Of a DNA stretch of 15,003 bases, positions 6,999-13,972 are shown one piece after another; the stretch's first letter is position 1; each line of letters begins with the position of its first letter. The notes under the pieces are model-generated. The model had not been told where the DNA came from and searched no databases. It saw only the letters and a list, made by a program, of their open reading frames with translations. The position numbers and the translations under genes are program-made. Source of the stretch: Methylibium sp964622685 (GTDB lineage: Bacteria > Pseudomonadota > Gammaproteobacteria > Burkholderiales > Burkholderiaceae_C); NCBI GenBank assembly GCA_964622685.1, contig CAZUUU010000066.1:1-15003 (forward strand). Reading direction: 5' to 3'.

Positions 6999-7880
6999 TC
7001 ACTTGCCGCGCGGCGGCGTGTTGCCGCGCATGGCGCGGAAGAACTCGCTCTCGGGCTCGACGACCATGATGTCGGTCTTGTTCCTGAAGCTGGCGCGGTA
7101 GGCCTCGAGGCTGCGATAGAACTGCGCGAACGACGGGTCGCGGCCGAAGGCATCGGCGTAGAGCGCCGACGCCTTGCCGTCGCCTTCGCCCTTGACTTTC
7201 TGCGCGTCGCGGTAGGCCTCGGCGACGATGACCTCGCGCTGCTTGTCGGCATCGGCGCGGATGGTCTCGCCCTCGGCCTGGCCGGTCGATCGCGTCTCGT
7301 TGGCGACGCGCTTGCGTTCGGACTCCATGCGCCGGTACACCGCCTCGGTGATGTTGGCGACGAAGTCGACGCGCTTGATGCGCACGTCGACGATCTCGAT
7401 GCCGAAGCTCGTCGCGTCGTCGCGCAGCCGCGTGATCACGCCCTGCATGACCTTCTCGCGCTCTGTCGACAGGACCTGGCGCACGCTGACCTTGGTCACC
7501 TCCTCGTTCAAGGCCGCCTGCACGATGGGTGCCAGCCGCGCCTCGGCGTTGCGCACGTCGGCGCCGTTGTTGCGGATGAACTGGCGCGGGTCCTTGATGC
7601 GCCACTTCACCAGCCAGTCGATCACGAGGCTGGTCTTCTCCGCGGTGAACACCGGGCGCGTCTCCGGACTGTCGAGGCTCTGCACGCGGCGATCCAGGAA
7701 CACGACGTTCTGGAACGGCGGCGGCAGCTTGAACTTCAAGCCGGGCTGCGAAATGACTTCCTTGATCTCGCCGAGCGCGTACAGCGCCGCGAACTGCCGC
7801 TGATCGACGACGAACAGCGTGCTGGAAGCGAGCATCAGGGCGATCAGGGCGCCCGCAATCATCAGGCCGATGCGATTCAT
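6999..7880 (-). CDS. hflC: HflC, SPFH-domain modulator of the FtsH protease
   Basis: A 293-aa inner-membrane protein of the stomatin/prohibitin/flotillin (SPFH) superfamily. With HflK it forms a large periplasmic cage around FtsH and tunes degradation of membrane proteins. Residues 4-24 form a signal-anchor helix (IGLMIAGALIALMLASSTLFV). The SPFH domain follows (VVDQRQFAALYALGEI to about 190), then a charged helical region (about 180-245, rich in A/E/K/R) typical of the oligomerising coiled coil. The C-terminus is PPRGK. The ATG at 7880 has a strong Shine-Dalgarno GAGGAG 9 nt upstream, and hflK ends 17 bp before it. Length is near that of the roughly 330-aa E. coli protein but shorter. No internal defect is seen. 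Confidence 0.96.
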   Translation of the reverse strand: MNRIGLMIAGALIALMLASSTLFVVDQRQFAALYALGEIKEVISQPGLKFKLPPPFQNVVFLDRRVQSLDSPETRPVFTAEKTSLVIDWLVKWRIKDPRQFIRNNGADVRNAEARLAPIVQAALNEEVTKVSVRQVLSTEREKVMQGVITRLRDDATSFGIEIVDVRIKRVDFVANITEAVYRRMESERKRVANETRSTGQAEGETIRADADKQREVIVAEAYRDAQKVKGEGDGKASALYADAFGRDPSFAQFYRSLEAYRASFRNKTDIMVVEPESEFFRAMRGNTPPRGK

Positions 7881-7889
7881 GTTCTTGTG

Positions 7890-7895
7890 CTCCTC
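7890..7895 (-). promoter_or_regulatory. Ribosome binding site of hflC
   Basis: GAGGAG on the - strand, 9 nt before the hflC ATG at 7880 and within the 17-bp hflK-hflC gap. It is the best Shine-Dalgarno in the window and independently fixes the hflC start. Confidence 0.8.
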
Positions 7896-7897
7896 GC

Positions 7898-9214
7898 TCA
7901 GCGGCTCTCGCGATCACGCGTGCGCTGGTTGTCGCGCGTGCGGGCGTCGCCGGACGGGACCGCCGGCACTTCGCTGCCGGAGGTCGCCGGCACCGTGACG
8001 GTGGCACCGGCCGGCACCGCGCCGGCCGACTGCATCAGCTTGTCCAGCGGCAGGTAGAGCAGGTTGGAACCACTGCGCGACTCCACGAGCACCTTGCTCA
8101 CGTTCGAGTAGACCTCGCGCATCGTGTCGACATAGAGGCGATCGCGCGTCACGGCGGGCGCCTTCTCGTACTCGGTCAGCACCTGGCGGAAGCGCGACGC
8201 ATCGCCCTCCGCCTGGGCGATCACGCGTGCCTTGTAGCCCTCGGCCTCCTGGCGCAGGCGCGAGGCCGTGCCCTGCGCCTTGGGGATCACGTCGTTGGCG
8301 TAGGCCTGGCCCTCGTTCTTGAACCGCGTGCGGTCGGCGCTGGCGCGCACGGCATCGTCGAAGGCCGCCTGCACCTGCTCGGGCGGTGCGACGCTCTGCA
8401 CGTTGACGTTGGAGATCAGAATGCCCGCCTTCAGCCGATCGAGCTGGATCTGGATCGACTTGACCAGGTCCGTCGCGATCGCGTCGCGCTGCTCGTACAG
8501 CACCGAGTCCATGTTGCTGCGCCCGACGATCTCGCGCACCGCCGATTCGGCGGCCAGCACGACGGCCTCGTCGGCGTTGCGGTTCTCGAACAGGTAATCC
8601 TTCGCATCCTTCAGCCGGTACTGGACCGTGAAGCGGATGTCGACGATGTTCTCGTCCTGGGTCAGCATCGACGAATCGCGCAGGCCGGTGGCCTGGACGA
8701 CCGAGTTGCGGCCGACCTCCACCGAGCGCAACTGCGTCACGTTGACGGTCTCGTTCGACTGGAACGGATAGGGCAGGCGCCACTGGAAGCCCGCCTCCAC
8801 GGTCTTGCTGTAGCTGCCGAAGGACAGGATCACGCCCTGCTGCCCTTCCTGCACGATGAAGAAGCCGCTGGCCATCCAGATCAGCGCCGCCACGCCGGCG
8901 ATCAGGCCGGCGCCGATGCCGGCGCTGCGCATGTCCGGCGGCTGCCCGCCACTGCCGCCGCTGCCGCCGCTGCTCTCGGACCGCTGGCCGCCGCCTCGCC
9001 CGCCGAACAGGCCGCTGAGACGGCGGTTGAAGTCACGCCACAGCTCGTCGAGGTCGGGAGGGCCGTCGTTGCGGCCGCTCGCCAGCAGCACGCCGGGCCG
9101 CAGCCGCCAGGCGACGCGACGCGCCGCGCCGGACAACAGCGCGAGGCTGGCGGAAGCGAACTGCCGCAGGGTCGCCGGCCTTGCCGGCGCTGCGGCGTCT
9201 TGGTAGGTGTTCAT
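7898..9214 (-). CDS. hflK: HflK, SPFH-domain modulator of the FtsH protease
   Basis: Partner of HflC in the HflKC-FtsH membrane complex. The 438-aa protein has a cytoplasmic N-terminal region of about 95 residues. This includes the family motif GPPDLDELWRDFNRRL (51-66) and a Gly/Ser/Arg linker (about 70-90). A transmembrane helix at about 98-121 (GIGAGLIAGVAALIWMASGFFIV) follows. The SPFH domain runs from VQEGQQGVILSFG to about 300, then a helical region with PKAQGTASRLRQEAEGYKAR, and NLLYLPLDK (384-392). The tail after 395 is Ala/Val/Pro-rich and then charged, ending in RTRDRESR. The ATG at 9214 overlaps the hflX stop (ATGA), which supports this start and implies translational coupling. About 45 residues precede the GPPDLDE motif and look unlike the short Gly/Asn-rich N-terminus of E. 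coli HflK. Confidence 0.95.
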   Translation of the reverse strand: MNTYQDAAAPARPATLRQFASASLALLSGAARRVAWRLRPGVLLASGRNDGPPDLDELWRDFNRRLSGLFGGRGGGQRSESSGGSGGSGGQPPDMRSAGIGAGLIAGVAALIWMASGFFIVQEGQQGVILSFGSYSKTVEAGFQWRLPYPFQSNETVNVTQLRSVEVGRNSVVQATGLRDSSMLTQDENIVDIRFTVQYRLKDAKDYLFENRNADEAVVLAAESAVREIVGRSNMDSVLYEQRDAIATDLVKSIQIQLDRLKAGILISNVNVQSVAPPEQVQAAFDDAVRASADRTRFKNEGQAYANDVIPKAQGTASRLRQEAEGYKARVIAQAEGDASRFRQVLTEYEKAPAVTRDRLYVDTMREVYSNVSKVLVESRSGSNLLYLPLDKLMQSAGAVPAGATVTVPATSGSEVPAVPSGDARTRDNQRTRDRESR

Positions 9215-10395
9215 GCTTGTCGTTGTAACCAGGCTGATTCGGTGTCCGGGGCAGCGGCCGCCGGCGATGTCTCGATGCCGGCCGTGCCGGCGTCCTGCAC
9301 CGGCTTGCCGTCGGCCAGCACCGCGGCGGCCAACAGGGCACGCAACTCGGCGAGTCCCAGGCCGCGCAAGGCGCTGACGAAGACGCGCGGCACCCGCCGC
9401 CCGCCTTCGAATTCCATCACATCGGCCATCACCCGGGGACGGCGCGTGTCGTCGAGTTGATCGAGCTTGTTGAAGACCAGGATCTGCGGGATCCCCGCGG
9501 CGTCGATCTCGGCCAGCACGCGCTCGACCTCGGCCATCTGCTCGGCCAGCACCGGGCTCGCGGCGTCGACCACGTGCAGCAGCAGGTCGGCCTCGGCGGC
9601 CTCCTGCAGCGTGGCGGCAAAGGCCTTCACCAGGGTGTGCGGCAGGTCACGGATGAAGCCGACGGTGTCCGACAGGCTCACCGAGCGCTGCGCGTCCTCG
9701 AGGTAGAGCTGGCGCGTGGTGGTGTCCAGGGTCGCGAACAGCTGGTCGGCCGCGTAGCTGCGCGCCTTGACCAGCGCATTGAACAGCGTCGACTTGCCGG
9801 CATTGGTGTAGCCGATCAGCGAGATCTTGAAGGTGCCGGTCCGCTCGCGCGAGCGCCGCTGCGTGCCGCGCTGGCGCTTGACCTTGTCGAGCCGGGACTT
9901 CAGCGCCTTGATGCGCTCGCCGATCATGCGGCGGTCGAGCTCGATCTGCCGTTCGCCCGGGCCGCCCCGATGGCCGACGCCGCCGCGCTGGCGCTCCAGG
10001 TGGGTCCAGCGCCGCACGAGGCGGTTGCTGAGGTACTGCAGCTGGGCCAGCTCGACCTGCAGCTTGCCCTCGTGGCTCTGGGCCCGCGCGGCGAAGATCT
10101 CCAGGATCAGGCCGGTCCGATCGAGCACCTCGACGCCGAGATGGCGCTCGAGGTTGCGTTGCTGGGTCGGCGACAGCGACTGGTCGAAGATCACGCAGTG
10201 ACCGCCGCTCTGCTCGACCAGCGCCTTCAGTTCGTCGGCCTTGCCGCTGCCGACGAACAGGGCCGCATCGGGCGCCTTGCGGCGCGCGATCAGCCGAGCA
10301 ACGGGCGTGTCGCCGGCCGATTCGGCCAGCAGGGCGAGTTCGTCCAGCGTCGGATCGAACGCAGACCCGGCGCCGAGGTCGACGCCGACCAGCAC
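9211..10395 (-). CDS. hflX: HflX, ribosome-associated GTPase
   Basis: GTPase of the HflX/OBG class that binds the 50S subunit and splits stalled or stress-damaged ribosomes in characterised bacteria. The 394-aa product has the N-terminal HflX domain (RKAPDAALFVGSGKADEL, then DRTGLILEIFAARAQSHEGKLQVELAQL at about 92-119) and the family signature RGGVGHRGGPGERQIELDRR (137-156). A coiled linker follows, then the G domain: G1 GYTNAGKST (195-203), G3 DTVGF (243-247), G4 NKLD (309-312) and G5 SAL (341-343). It ends soon after the G domain and lacks most of the roughly 60-residue C-terminal domain of E. coli HflX. I chose the GTG at 10395 because a GAGG lies 8 nt upstream. The frame stays open further back across the hfq stop, so an upstream non-ATG start cannot be excluded. 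Its stop overlaps the hflK ATG. Confidence 0.94.
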   Translation of the reverse strand: MLVGVDLGAGSAFDPTLDELALLAESAGDTPVARLIARRKAPDAALFVGSGKADELKALVEQSGGHCVIFDQSLSPTQQRNLERHLGVEVLDRTGLILEIFAARAQSHEGKLQVELAQLQYLSNRLVRRWTHLERQRGGVGHRGGPGERQIELDRRMIGERIKALKSRLDKVKRQRGTQRRSRERTGTFKISLIGYTNAGKSTLFNALVKARSYAADQLFATLDTTTRQLYLEDAQRSVSLSDTVGFIRDLPHTLVKAFAATLQEAAEADLLLHVVDAASPVLAEQMAEVERVLAEIDAAGIPQILVFNKLDQLDDTRRPRVMADVMEFEGGRRVPRVFVSALRGLGLAELRALLAAAVLADGKPVQDAGTAGIETSPAAAAPDTESAWLQRQA

Positions 10396-10403
10396 CGCCC
10401 GCG

Positions 10404-10407
10404 CCTC
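10404..10407 (-). promoter_or_regulatory. Ribosome binding site deciding the hflX start
   Basis: GAGG on the - strand lies 8 nt upstream of the GTG at 10395. It favours this GTG over non-standard CTG codons located further upstream in the open frame near the hfq stop. Confidence 0.5.
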
Positions 10408-10436
10408 GTTACCGCTTGCCGGCGCGCTCAGGCCGT

Positions 10437-10682
10437 TCAGCTCGAAGACTCCGGATGGTCGTTGGCCTGGAAGTTCACCGCCCGGCCCGGCACGACCGTC
10501 GAGATCGCGTGCTTGTAGACCATCTGGGTCACGGTGTTGCGGAGCAGGACCACGTACTGGTCGAAGGACTCGATGTGACCCTGCAGCTTGATGCCGTTGA
10601 CGAGATAGATCGAGACCGGCACGTGTTCCTTGCGCAGCAGGTTCAGGAACGGGTCTTGTAGGAGTTGCCCTTTGTTGCTCAC
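10437..10682 (-). CDS. hfq: RNA chaperone Hfq
   Basis: Sm-like hexameric RNA chaperone that pairs small RNAs with mRNAs and affects mRNA stability. The 81-aa protein starts at the GTG at 10682 (V/M-SNKGQLLQDPFLN, the conserved proximal face start). It contains Sm1 (VPVSIYLVNGIKLQGHIESFD, residues 21-41) and Sm2 with the diagnostic YKHAIS (56-61), followed by a short 20-residue tail. I prefer the GTG because known Hfq proteins begin exactly here; an ATG 15 codons upstream (10727) is open but would add an atypical extension. The Shine-Dalgarno before the GTG is weak. The short acidic/serine tail is much shorter than the roughly 35-residue tail of E. coli Hfq, as is usual in betaproteobacteria. 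It lies between der (73-bp gap) and hflX (41-bp gap). Confidence 0.97.
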   Translation of the reverse strand: MSNKGQLLQDPFLNLLRKEHVPVSIYLVNGIKLQGHIESFDQYVVLLRNTVTQMVYKHAISTVVPGRAVNFQANDHPESSS

Positions 10683-10755
10683 GATATGGTCCGTGTTCTG
10701 TAGCTGTTGGAGAGTGGAAGGTATCACAGGCCCCGACCCGGGCGAGCCTGCCGAA

Positions 10756-12096
10756 CTACGACTCCTTCGCCGAGAAGGGGTTCCGCGAGGACTTCATCTC
10801 GATGCGCAGCGGCGTGCCGGTGAGCTGGAAATGACCCCGGAACCGGCCTTCGAGGAAGCGCTTGTAGCTGTCGGTCACGTGGTCGAGCGAGTTGCCGTGG
10901 ATGACGATCACCGGCGGGTTCTGCCCGCCCTGGTGCGCATAGCGCAGCTTCGGCCGGAAGGCGCCGGCGCGCTTGGGCTGCTGGAACTGCACCGCCTCCA
11001 GCAGCACCCGCGTCAGTTGCGGTGTCGGCAGCTTCTTGGTCGCCGATGCCCAGGCCTCGCCGATCGCCTTCCACACCGGCCCCAGGCCCTGGCGCTTGAT
11101 GACGGAGATGTGGAGCACGGGCGCGAATTTCAAGAAGGCCAGGCGCTGCTCGATCGAGCGCTGCAGCATCTCGCGCTGGTAGCTGTCGACCGCGTCCCAC
11201 TTGTTGACGGCCAGCACCACCGCCCGCCCGGCATCGAGGATGTAGCCGGCGATGTGCGCATCCTGGTCGGTCACGCCCTGGGTCGCGTCGAGCAGCAGCA
11301 GCACCACGTTGGCGTCGGCGATGGCCTGCAGGGTCTTGACGACCGAGAACTTCTCGATGGCCTCGAAGACCTTGCCCTTGCGGCGCAGGCCGGCGGTGTC
11401 GATCAGCTCGAACTTGCGGCCGTTGCGCTCGAAGGGCACGCTGATGGCGTCGCGCGTGGTGCCCGGCAGGTCGAAGGCGACCAGGCGCTCCTCGCCCAGC
11501 CAGGTGTTGATCAGCGTGGACTTGCCGACGTTGGGCCGGCCGGCGACCGCCAGACGGATCGGCCGGTCCGGATCGTCCAGCGCGTCCTCGTCAGGCTCGT
11601 CGAAGACGAAGTCCTCGAGCGCCTTCTCGAGCAGGCTGCGGATTCCCTGACCGTGCGCCGACGACACGGCGTGCGGCTCGCCGATGCCGAGCTCGTGGAA
11701 CTCGGCCAGCTGGATGCCCTCGACCATGCCCTCGGCCTTGTTGGCCGCCAGCACCAGCTTCTTGCCGGCCGTGCGCAGGTAGCGCGCGATGTCATGGTCC
11801 TGGGCCGACAGCCCGGCGCGCACGTCGACGACGAAGATCACCGCATCCGCCTCGGCCACGGCCTGGCGCGTCTGCTTGGCCATCTCCTTGTAGATGCCGC
11901 TCTCGGCCGTCGGCTCGAAGCCGCCGGTGTCGATGACGATGAACTCGTGCTCGCCGAGCCGGCCGTCGCCGTAGTGACGGTCGCGCGTCAGGCCCGCGAA
12001 ATCGGCCACGATCGCATCGCGGCTCTTGGTCAGGCGATTGAAGAGCGTCGACTTCCCGACGTTGGGGCGCCCGACCAGCGCCAGCACGGGTTTCAT
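10756..12096 (-). CDS. der: Ribosome biogenesis GTPase Der (EngA)
   Basis: Essential tandem-domain GTPase needed for 50S ribosomal subunit maturation. The 446-aa protein has a first G domain with G1 GRPNVGKS (9-16), G3 DTGG (56-59) and G4 NKAE (119-122). An acidic linker (about 164-177, DEPDEDALDDPD) leads to a second G domain with G1 GRPNVGKS (186-193), G3 DTAG (233-236) and G4 NKWD (298-301). A C-terminal KH-like domain starts at about 352 and contains PPVIVIHGN. The ATG at 12096 lies 22 bp after the bamB stop. The second G5 reads SVI instead of the more usual SAL/SAI, a conservative change. All nucleotide-binding motifs are intact. The order bamB-der matches E. coli, while the downstream neighbour hfq does not. 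Confidence 0.97.
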   Translation of the reverse strand: MKPVLALVGRPNVGKSTLFNRLTKSRDAIVADFAGLTRDRHYGDGRLGEHEFIVIDTGGFEPTAESGIYKEMAKQTRQAVAEADAVIFVVDVRAGLSAQDHDIARYLRTAGKKLVLAANKAEGMVEGIQLAEFHELGIGEPHAVSSAHGQGIRSLLEKALEDFVFDEPDEDALDDPDRPIRLAVAGRPNVGKSTLINTWLGEERLVAFDLPGTTRDAISVPFERNGRKFELIDTAGLRRKGKVFEAIEKFSVVKTLQAIADANVVLLLLDATQGVTDQDAHIAGYILDAGRAVVLAVNKWDAVDSYQREMLQRSIEQRLAFLKFAPVLHISVIKRQGLGPVWKAIGEAWASATKKLPTPQLTRVLLEAVQFQQPKRAGAFRPKLRYAHQGGQNPPVIVIHGNSLDHVTDSYKRFLEGRFRGHFQLTGTPLRIEMKSSRNPFSAKES

Positions 12097-12118
12097 GAGA
12101 GGCTCGGCGACCGCCCCG

Positions 12119-13240
12119 TCATTCGGGACGGAAGGCGTGGACGCTGCCGCGCTGCGTCACCGCGACGATGGTGTTGCCGACCCGCACCGGCGCCCCGACG
12201 ATCGGCCGGCCATCGGTCGGCAGGCGCAGCAGGAACTGCCCGTTCTCGCGGTCGATGAAGTGCAGCTGGCCTTCGAAGTCGCCGAACACCAGCGTGCGCC
12301 CGACGACCAGCGGCGAGCTCAGCCCGCGGTACTGCAGGCGATCGGAGGTCCAGGCGACGTCGCCGCCTTCGCGCTTCCAGGCCGTGATGCGGTCGCTGGC
12401 ATCGGCGGCAAAGACGAACTGCTCGTCGGCGGTGACGCCGTTGGTGCCGCCGACGTTCTTGGCCCAGCTCAGGCTGCCCCGCTCGGCGTTCACGCAGCCC
12501 ACCGCTGCCTGGAAGCCCCGCGCGCAGATGGCGTCGCCGACGCGCGCCGCCGGCCCGACCAGATCCGCCAGGCGCTCGACCTCGTTCGTCCCGCGCGGCG
12601 ACGCCACGGTGGTTTCCCAGCGGACCGTGCCGCGCAGCGGGTCGAAGCCGGCCAGGCGAGCGCCCTGCCCGGCCACCAGCGTGTCCTTCCAGGCCATCAG
12701 CACGCCCGGCTGCAGCAGGGTCAGCGGATCGCCCGGGCGCTGCTGCACCCAGAGCTTGCGGCCGTCGAGCACGTCGTAGGCCTGCACGCTGCGATCCACG
12801 CCGAGCACGAAGACGCGTTCGCCGGCCACCAGCGGCGGCGTCACCACGCGCGTCGCGAGCCGCGTGCGCCACAGCGGCTTGCCGCCGTCCAGCACGACCA
12901 GCTCGTTGCCGGTCGTCACGACGCTCGCGTAGCGGCCATCGCTGCCGACGCCGGCACTCAGCTTGCCGTCGGCATCGCCGCGCCACAGCTCGCGGCCGGT
13001 GTCGGCGGCCAGCGCGACGATGCTTCCGTCGCTGCTGGGAACCACCACCGCCGTCGCAGTCGACGCGATCCGCAAGCTCGTGCCGATGTTGCCCAGGCTG
13101 TACGACCAGACCTGCCGGCCGGCGATCTGCGGCGTCACGTTCTCCAGCGCCGCCGGCTTCGGCTTGTCGGGCGTGGAGCAGGCCGCGACGAGCGCGGCCA
13201 GCCCGACCCACAGGCCGGCGTGGAGGCCCCGGCGGCTCAC
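12119..13240 (-). CDS. bamB: Outer membrane protein assembly factor BamB (lipoprotein)
   Basis: Lipoprotein subunit of the BAM complex that inserts beta-barrel proteins into the outer membrane; anchored in the outer membrane, facing the periplasm. The 373-aa product starts at the GTG at 13240, which overlaps the stop of the upstream TPR gene (GTGA). It has a lipoprotein signal peptide (GLWVGLAALVAAC) with the lipidated cysteine at 21. An eight-bladed PQQ-type propeller is indicated by recurring blade motifs ending in G-x-x-x-W: GRQVW (41-45), GRELW (82-86), GKPLW (120-124), GRKLW (160-164), GTVRW (204-208), GSLSW (255-259) and GDVAW (293-297). Two periplasmic cysteines, C239 and C249, could form a disulfide. 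The longer open frame upstream would run through the neighbouring gene and has no signal peptide at its start, so it was rejected. Confidence 0.95.
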   Translation of the reverse strand: MSRRGLHAGLWVGLAALVAACSTPDKPKPAALENVTPQIAGRQVWSYSLGNIGTSLRIASTATAVVVPSSDGSIVALAADTGRELWRGDADGKLSAGVGSDGRYASVVTTGNELVVLDGGKPLWRTRLATRVVTPPLVAGERVFVLGVDRSVQAYDVLDGRKLWVQQRPGDPLTLLQPGVLMAWKDTLVAGQGARLAGFDPLRGTVRWETTVASPRGTNEVERLADLVGPAARVGDAICARGFQAAVGCVNAERGSLSWAKNVGGTNGVTADEQFVFAADASDRITAWKREGGDVAWTSDRLQYRGLSSPLVVGRTLVFGDFEGQLHFIDRENGQFLLRLPTDGRPIVGAPVRVGNTIVAVTQRGSVHAFRPE

Positions 13241-13926
13241 TTCGACGCCCCCGAGGCGCCAGCCGCAGCCGCCGCCGGCACGGCACCGGGCGCGGCACCC
13301 AGCGCCGTCAGCTTGGCGTCGACGAGACGCCGGTAGTCCAGCGTCGCATCCATCGCGTCGTAGGCCGTTCGGTAGGCGATGCGGGCATCGTCCGGCTTGC
13401 CCTGGGCGAGCAGGATGTCGCCGCGGCGGTCGGCCACCAGGGCGGCGAAGGGCTTCGGCGGATCGGCCGGCAGGACCTTGAGGGCCTCGTCGTACTTCTT
13501 CTCGTCCAGCAGCACGGCCGCCAGCCGCAGCTGGGCGACCACGCGGTACTCCTTCTCGCCGGCGTTGGCGGCCACCCATTCGAGGTTGGCGCGGGCCGCA
13601 TCGATGCGGCCCTTCTCGAACTGCAGCTTGGCCGCCAGCAGCCCGGCCTGGTCGGCGAAGGTCGTCGAGCCGTAGCGTTCCTTCATGTCGGCCAGCACCT
13701 GCGTGGCCTTGTCGGCGTCGCCGCCGCGCACGGCCTTCTCGAGCTCGTCGTACAGCGCCCCGGCCTTGGCGCCGCGGTCGCGCTGGTAGGTCTGCCAGCC
13801 GGTGAACGCCGCAAAGCCACCCAGCGCCAGGATCAGCACCCAGGTGATCAGGTTGCCGTACTGCCTCCAGAAGTGCTTGAGCGAGTCGAGCTGTTCTTGT
13901 TCTTCGAGGTCGAGATGGGTGGCCAT
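13237..13926 (-). CDS. yfgM: YfgM-like membrane-anchored TPR protein
   Basis: A 229-aa protein of the YfgM/UPF0070 (TPR_21) family. In E. coli YfgM is an inner-membrane protein that associates with the PpiD chaperone at the Sec translocon and handles periplasmic protein traffic. It has a short cytoplasmic N-terminus (MATHLDLEEQEQLDSLKHFW), one transmembrane helix at about 25-44, then a periplasmic helical region with TPR-like pairs to about 205 (for example YDELEKAV, AARANLEWVA, YDEALKVL, GKPDDARIAYRTAYDAM). The end is Ala/Gly/Pro-rich. I chose the ATG at 13926, which begins the conserved MATHLDLEEQEQ; an in-frame TTG ten codons earlier adds nothing recognisable. It lies 46 bp after hisS and overlaps bamB by 4 nt, the same order as in E. 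coli (hisS-yfgM-bamB-der). Confidence 0.93.
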   Translation of the reverse strand: MATHLDLEEQEQLDSLKHFWRQYGNLITWVLILALGGFAAFTGWQTYQRDRGAKAGALYDELEKAVRGGDADKATQVLADMKERYGSTTFADQAGLLAAKLQFEKGRIDAARANLEWVAANAGEKEYRVVAQLRLAAVLLDEKKYDEALKVLPADPPKPFAALVADRRGDILLAQGKPDDARIAYRTAYDAMDATLDYRRLVDAKLTALGAAPGAVPAAAAAGASGASK

Positions 13927-13972
13927 GCGATTGCGGAGTGAAGCGCGGCCGCTCAATGGCGGCCAGCGCGGA

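Noticed and set aside
5616..8057. An 813-codon + strand open frame opposite hisZ, DUF2065, hflC and part of hflK
   Set aside because: It crosses four recognisable - strand genes and two spacers, with low-complexity composition and no motif. It is a GC-driven shadow frame.
8952..8971. Short CTGCCGCCG near-repeat
   Set aside because: It encodes the Gly/Ser linker of HflK and is too short and coding-driven to call as a separate repeat element or CRISPR-like array.
10683..10755. Possible hfq promoter in the der-hfq gap (TGTGATACC resembling an extended -10)
   Set aside because: Only 3 of 6 bases match the -10 consensus and no -35 box is present at the right spacing, so I do not call it. The gap shows no terminator with a T-run either.
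10630..12258. 542-codon + strand frame opposite der
   Set aside because: Antisense shadow of an intact, essential-type GTPase gene; no ribosome binding site or recognisable product.
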